A stretch of DNA of 32,651 nucleotides from Cryoendolithus antarcticus (lineage: Eukaryota > Ascomycota > Dothideomycetes > Cladosporiales > Cladosporiaceae): positions 1 to 32,651 of the forward strand of contig NAJO01000105.1 in the NCBI GenBank assembly GCA_002077065.1. The letters are read 5' to 3'. A program made the position numbers and the translations under genes. A model generated the notes under the pieces. It was not told where the DNA came from. It worked only from the letters and a program-made list of their open reading frames with translations, and did not search any database. Shown here piece after piece: positions 30,005-32,651 of this stretch; position 1 is the first letter of the stretch; the number at the start of each line of letters is the position of its first letter.

Positions 30005-30675
30005 CTACGTTTGAGATCGTTGGAGTGCCATGGAGTCAGGTGCGTGAAGTGCGCTGATCGGAAGGTTGTTCGTTACCGATCGTGGTGATGGCAGACTAAT
30101 CCGCGGTGTGCCACTGAAGTTGACTAGAGGTGCACTCGCTCTGAGCTGCATTTGTGTTGGCGATAAGTTCCCGTACTCGAGCCGACCATCGTAGATAGCA
30201 TGCACCAGAGCGTTAACATTACCGCCGTAAGTATTCGCGCGGATGTGGCGAAATATCTCCTGCGCCTCTGGCTCAGGTCGCGACTGGATCAGAAATAACA
30301 ATGCCTTGTTACTGTCACAGTCTCGGACGAGATTGTCGTTCTTCCGCCGCAGAGCAGACCATCGAGTTTCGCCCGCTTCGTCCTGATAATGGCATAATGT
30401 TTCCGTGGTTTGACACCGCATGCATGATGGACTGCACAATATGAGCGTCCATCGGTGCAGGGAAAACTCAAAATGACTCGCGTACCGTACGCCATCGCAC
30501 TGCGCTCAGAGTCGGTCAAAAACACAGGTAAGAGTAAGGCACACATGTCAACACGTACCCTCGATTTCCGCTTTCGACAAGCGTCGCATGCACTCTCGAT
30601 GAGCGTCCGTCTTGGAATGGTGCTGTTTCTAGTCTGACTCGTAACTGAGTGCTTTGGAACTTGGTCTTCGTTCAT
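30005..30675 (-). CDS. Zn(II)2Cys6 transcription regulator A, short
   Basis: A fungal binuclear zinc cluster protein is encoded by three exons on the minus strand: 30675-30559, 30499-30486 and 30431-30005. Introns are 59 bases (donor GTACGT, acceptor CGCAG) and 54 bases (donor GTACGC, acceptor TGCAG). Spliced, the cluster is exact: CDACRKRKSR, then CDGVRPSCMRCQTTETLC (CX2CX6CX6CX2CX6C). A segment typical of the family follows (GETRWSALRRKNDNL, a helix with SRPEPEAQEIFRHI). The total is 185 residues. It has no fungal-specific MHR activation domain, so it is a short DNA-binding protein or a truncated regulator. It would act in the nucleus. The 14-base middle exon is unusually small but is needed to keep the cluster intact. 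Confidence 0.8.
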
Positions 30676-31399
30676 GACCCGAAGCCTGATTGTGCTGAGT
30701 AGAGCGACACGTGGTGTGTCGAAGAAGTAGTCATCAAGGTGAAGAAATTTGTCAAACGCAATAACACTTCTCACGACAGGCAATGCAGTGGTCATAATCA
30801 GATCGAGAGCGTTATACATCGGCACGTTGTAATCTTACGATCGAGTGACCCAGACGCTATGTCGGCGGACTTGAGTCCGCAATGCCGACGCGCGAACCTG
30901 GCACCTGCATATGGTAAGATCCTTGCAACTTGAGCTAACCGGCTTGAAGCATACCATTATGGAGAGCTGAAGGCCGCATCGATCCCGTGATAGTCTGTTC
31001 AGTAAGGTCGTGTGCCAGGCTTTGTTGGATTTGGATGAGCTTGCTCTAGCATATAACTCGTACTCTAAGGAGATGTATATCAGGACATTCTAACGAGCGA
31101 GCGAATGCAACGAAGAAAGGGTTCGTCGTGATCTAACCCCTCACATTGTGCCTTCAGTGAAGCCCCTGTACATTCTCGACCGAGAGACCACTTTAGGAAC
31201 GTACGGGAAGAGATGGCCGGAGATTGGACAAGATGCAGTCTGCTCGCGGTAATCAGCCCAGGCCCGACTATGCGTATGGCCTGTCAGCGGCAACTGTTTC
31301 ACGACAGCGTGTCACAAGCCTTCAGTGACGAGGAACCCTTTCCGAACGCTGATCACTTGTAATGTGGCTCTCCTCAGCCGGTGGGCCCATATAAAACTG
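30676..31399. other. Intergenic region between the two regulators
   Basis: It should contain the promoter of regulator A and the 3' end of regulator B. Short frames exist but none is convincing. Confidence 0.4.
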
Positions 31400-32228
31400 C
31401 TATGAGAACTGCTGGGACATCTCCATCTGGCCGTGTTGAAGCTGCTCGGCGGGTACACTCATGCTGAGACTCTGCTGTTCGCTAGCCGGGTCCGGATACG
31501 CCATATACGGCGCGTAGTACCCTGGGTTCGGCAGACTCTGGCATGTCTGAGGCATTGCGGTCAAAGGCATGGTAGCCGCCTGAGTGCTCTCTTGAGAAGA
31601 TGAGAACTCCATATTGTGGCTAACGGGCTGCGTGTAGCGCTGCGGAAGAGAGGCTGTAGCATCCGGGTATGCCTCGTCCTCCTCGCCGGATGCATCCTCC
31701 TCTGCGTTGTCGACAGGGTACTCCCACGGGAAGCTCCCCTGCTGAACCTCAGTGCCGTCTCGAGATTCGCGTCCGCCAACGAGTATGCCGTCATACTGCC
31801 CTCTTCGGAGTCGATTGAGGACCTCGACTGCGGCATTCAATGGCAGCGTGCGTAAGGTACTAATCAACGATGCATGCGCTTCGAGTTCATGCTGAATCCT
31901 GGACTGATTCTCGACAAGCGCTTGCTGTCGGGTCTGTCCGGCGGGTAGTTCATACTCGCACGTCAACTTGGCCTTGCTACAGGACTTGCAGCTCGGCCGG
32001 GTTTCGTCGCACTGATGCATCGCTGTCAGCATGTTGCAGGCAGTGAGGGTGCACCAACGTGAGTATCACTTTGGATTTCCGCCGGCGGCATTGCTGGCAG
32101 GCTTGCTTGCCTTGATGGCGTCTCTTCTTGTTCCCTACTAAGTCGTCTTCGTGCGGCGCGTCTATAGTGCTAGACGCTTTGCGAACGATCGATGTAGCGA
32201 AAACGGCCGCATAGCTTTCACTCATCAT
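31400..32228 (-). CDS. Zn(II)2Cys6 transcription regulator B, short
   Basis: Two exons on the minus strand, 32228-32070 and 32011-31400, are separated by a 58-base intron (donor GTGATA, branch TGCTGAC, acceptor CATCAG). The ATG at 32226-32228 is followed by another; a basic stretch (NKKRRHQGKQ) precedes the cluster. The cluster reads CQQCRRRKSK plus CDETRPSCKSCSKAKLTC, an exact CX2CX6CX6CX2CX6C. Next come the linker GQTRQQALVENQSRI, a helix (VEVLNRLRRGQYDGIL), an acidic stretch (NAEEDASGEEDE) and a Q/S/P/M-rich tail that could serve in activation. The product is 256 residues and has no MHR domain. The intron interrupts the cluster at the same codon as in regulator A, so the two are probably related. 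Confidence 0.85.
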
Positions 32229-32410
32229 GCACCGGGATCGGCCAAGCTTCCAAGCACGTAGCAAGTTGATGTATTGGGCGGCTCTGCGGCCCTAGAGACC
32301 GTAGCTCGGTAGAAGTCTCGGACAGTCCGTGCACGCAGACAACGCGTGCACGCTCTTCACGACAACAACGCGCTCTCTTTATTACGCGATAACTCAACAA
32401 CCGCCACAGC

Positions 32411-32651
32411 ATGGAGGCTGCCCTTGAAGAACTAGCATCTTCAGGTGGTGGCAATATTGCTGCTACAGCCAGGAAGCATGGCGTGCACAGGAGCACCCTT
32501 AGCAAGCGGTTCAATGGAAAAACTAGCTCGCTGGCTGAGGGCATTGAATCAAACAGATTTCTCAACAACGAGCAAGAAGAGACGCTTATCAAATGGATAG
32601 CAGGGCAATGTCACCTGTGTCTTCCACCAACAACAGCTCTTGTCAATAGCA
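32411..32651 (+). CDS. Pogo-like transposase, N-terminal part, cut by window edge
   Basis: The frame is open from the ATG at 32411 to the end of the window (80 codons). It begins MEAALEELASSGG and has a psq-type helix-turn-helix (ATARKHGVHRSTLSKRFNGKT), then FLNNEQEETLIKWIAGQ and LCLPPT. These are the usual start and first DNA-binding domain of Fot1/pogo-type fungal transposases. It differs clearly from the transposase at 11.3 kb, so it is a second subfamily. No lesion is visible in the part present, so this copy might be intact. No terminal repeat was identified in the 180 bases between it and regulator B. Confidence 0.8.
   Translation, partial: MEAALEELASSGGGNIAATARKHGVHRSTLSKRFNGKTSSLAEGIESNRFLNNEQEETLIKWIAGQCHLCLPPTTALVNS

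Overview
The window looks like accessory, repeat-rich DNA from a filamentous ascomycete (Pezizomycotina, most likely a dothideomycete). The evidence is short introns of about 50-60 bases with fungal splice signals, Zn(II)2Cys6 regulators, a 2EXR/F-box-like gene, an RRM-YTH gene, an NB-ARC/TPR receptor, TPR-CHAT proteins, and Tc1/pogo and Ty1/copia relics. Several relics carry in-frame stops of the C-to-T/G-to-A kind left by repeat-induced point mutation (RIP). The lineage is an inference from gene types; no marker gene is present.

Layout. 1-3.1 kb: mostly empty sequence with a 13-bp minisatellite, a pogo-type repeat copy (about 1.83-2.55 kb) and one doubtful small reading frame. 3.3-4.9 kb: an RRM plus YTH RNA-binding protein gene. 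5.7-7.6 kb: an NLR-type receptor (NB-ARC then TPR) broken by two in-frame stops. 7.9-8.3 kb: another pogo repeat end, finishing in a perfect 28-bp palindrome. 8.6-10.3 kb: an interrupted unknown frame and an intact 2EXR-type gene. 10.6-13.1 kb: a decayed pogo element with most of its DDD transposase. 13.1-17.6 kb: a divergent pair, a putative gasdermin-like gene (minus) and a large TPR-CHAT protease gene (plus). 17.7-20.1 kb: repeat fragments and a decayed Ty1/copia gag-protease-integrase (minus). 21.5-23.4 kb: a second TPR-CHAT gene, a pseudogene whose two halves now lie on opposite strands. 23.8-28.6 kb: more pogo ends, a small cysteine-rich secreted protein gene (minus, 24.9-25.3 kb) and a Tc1/mariner relic next to a pogo end. 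28.6-30.0 kb: a gene desert. 30.0-32.2 kb: two Zn2Cys6 regulator genes (minus) sharing an intron position. From 32.41 kb: the start of a second, different pogo-type transposase, cut by the window edge.

Themes. Three loci (NB-ARC/TPR, TPR-CHAT, gasdermin-like with TPR-CHAT) belong to the fungal NLR and regulated-cell-death repertoire, known to be variable, repeat-rich and often pseudogenised. The most interesting idea is that the 13.1-17.6 kb pair forms a sensor-protease plus pore-forming-substrate module. The gasdermin assignment rests on a remembered fold-level pattern only and needs structure prediction.
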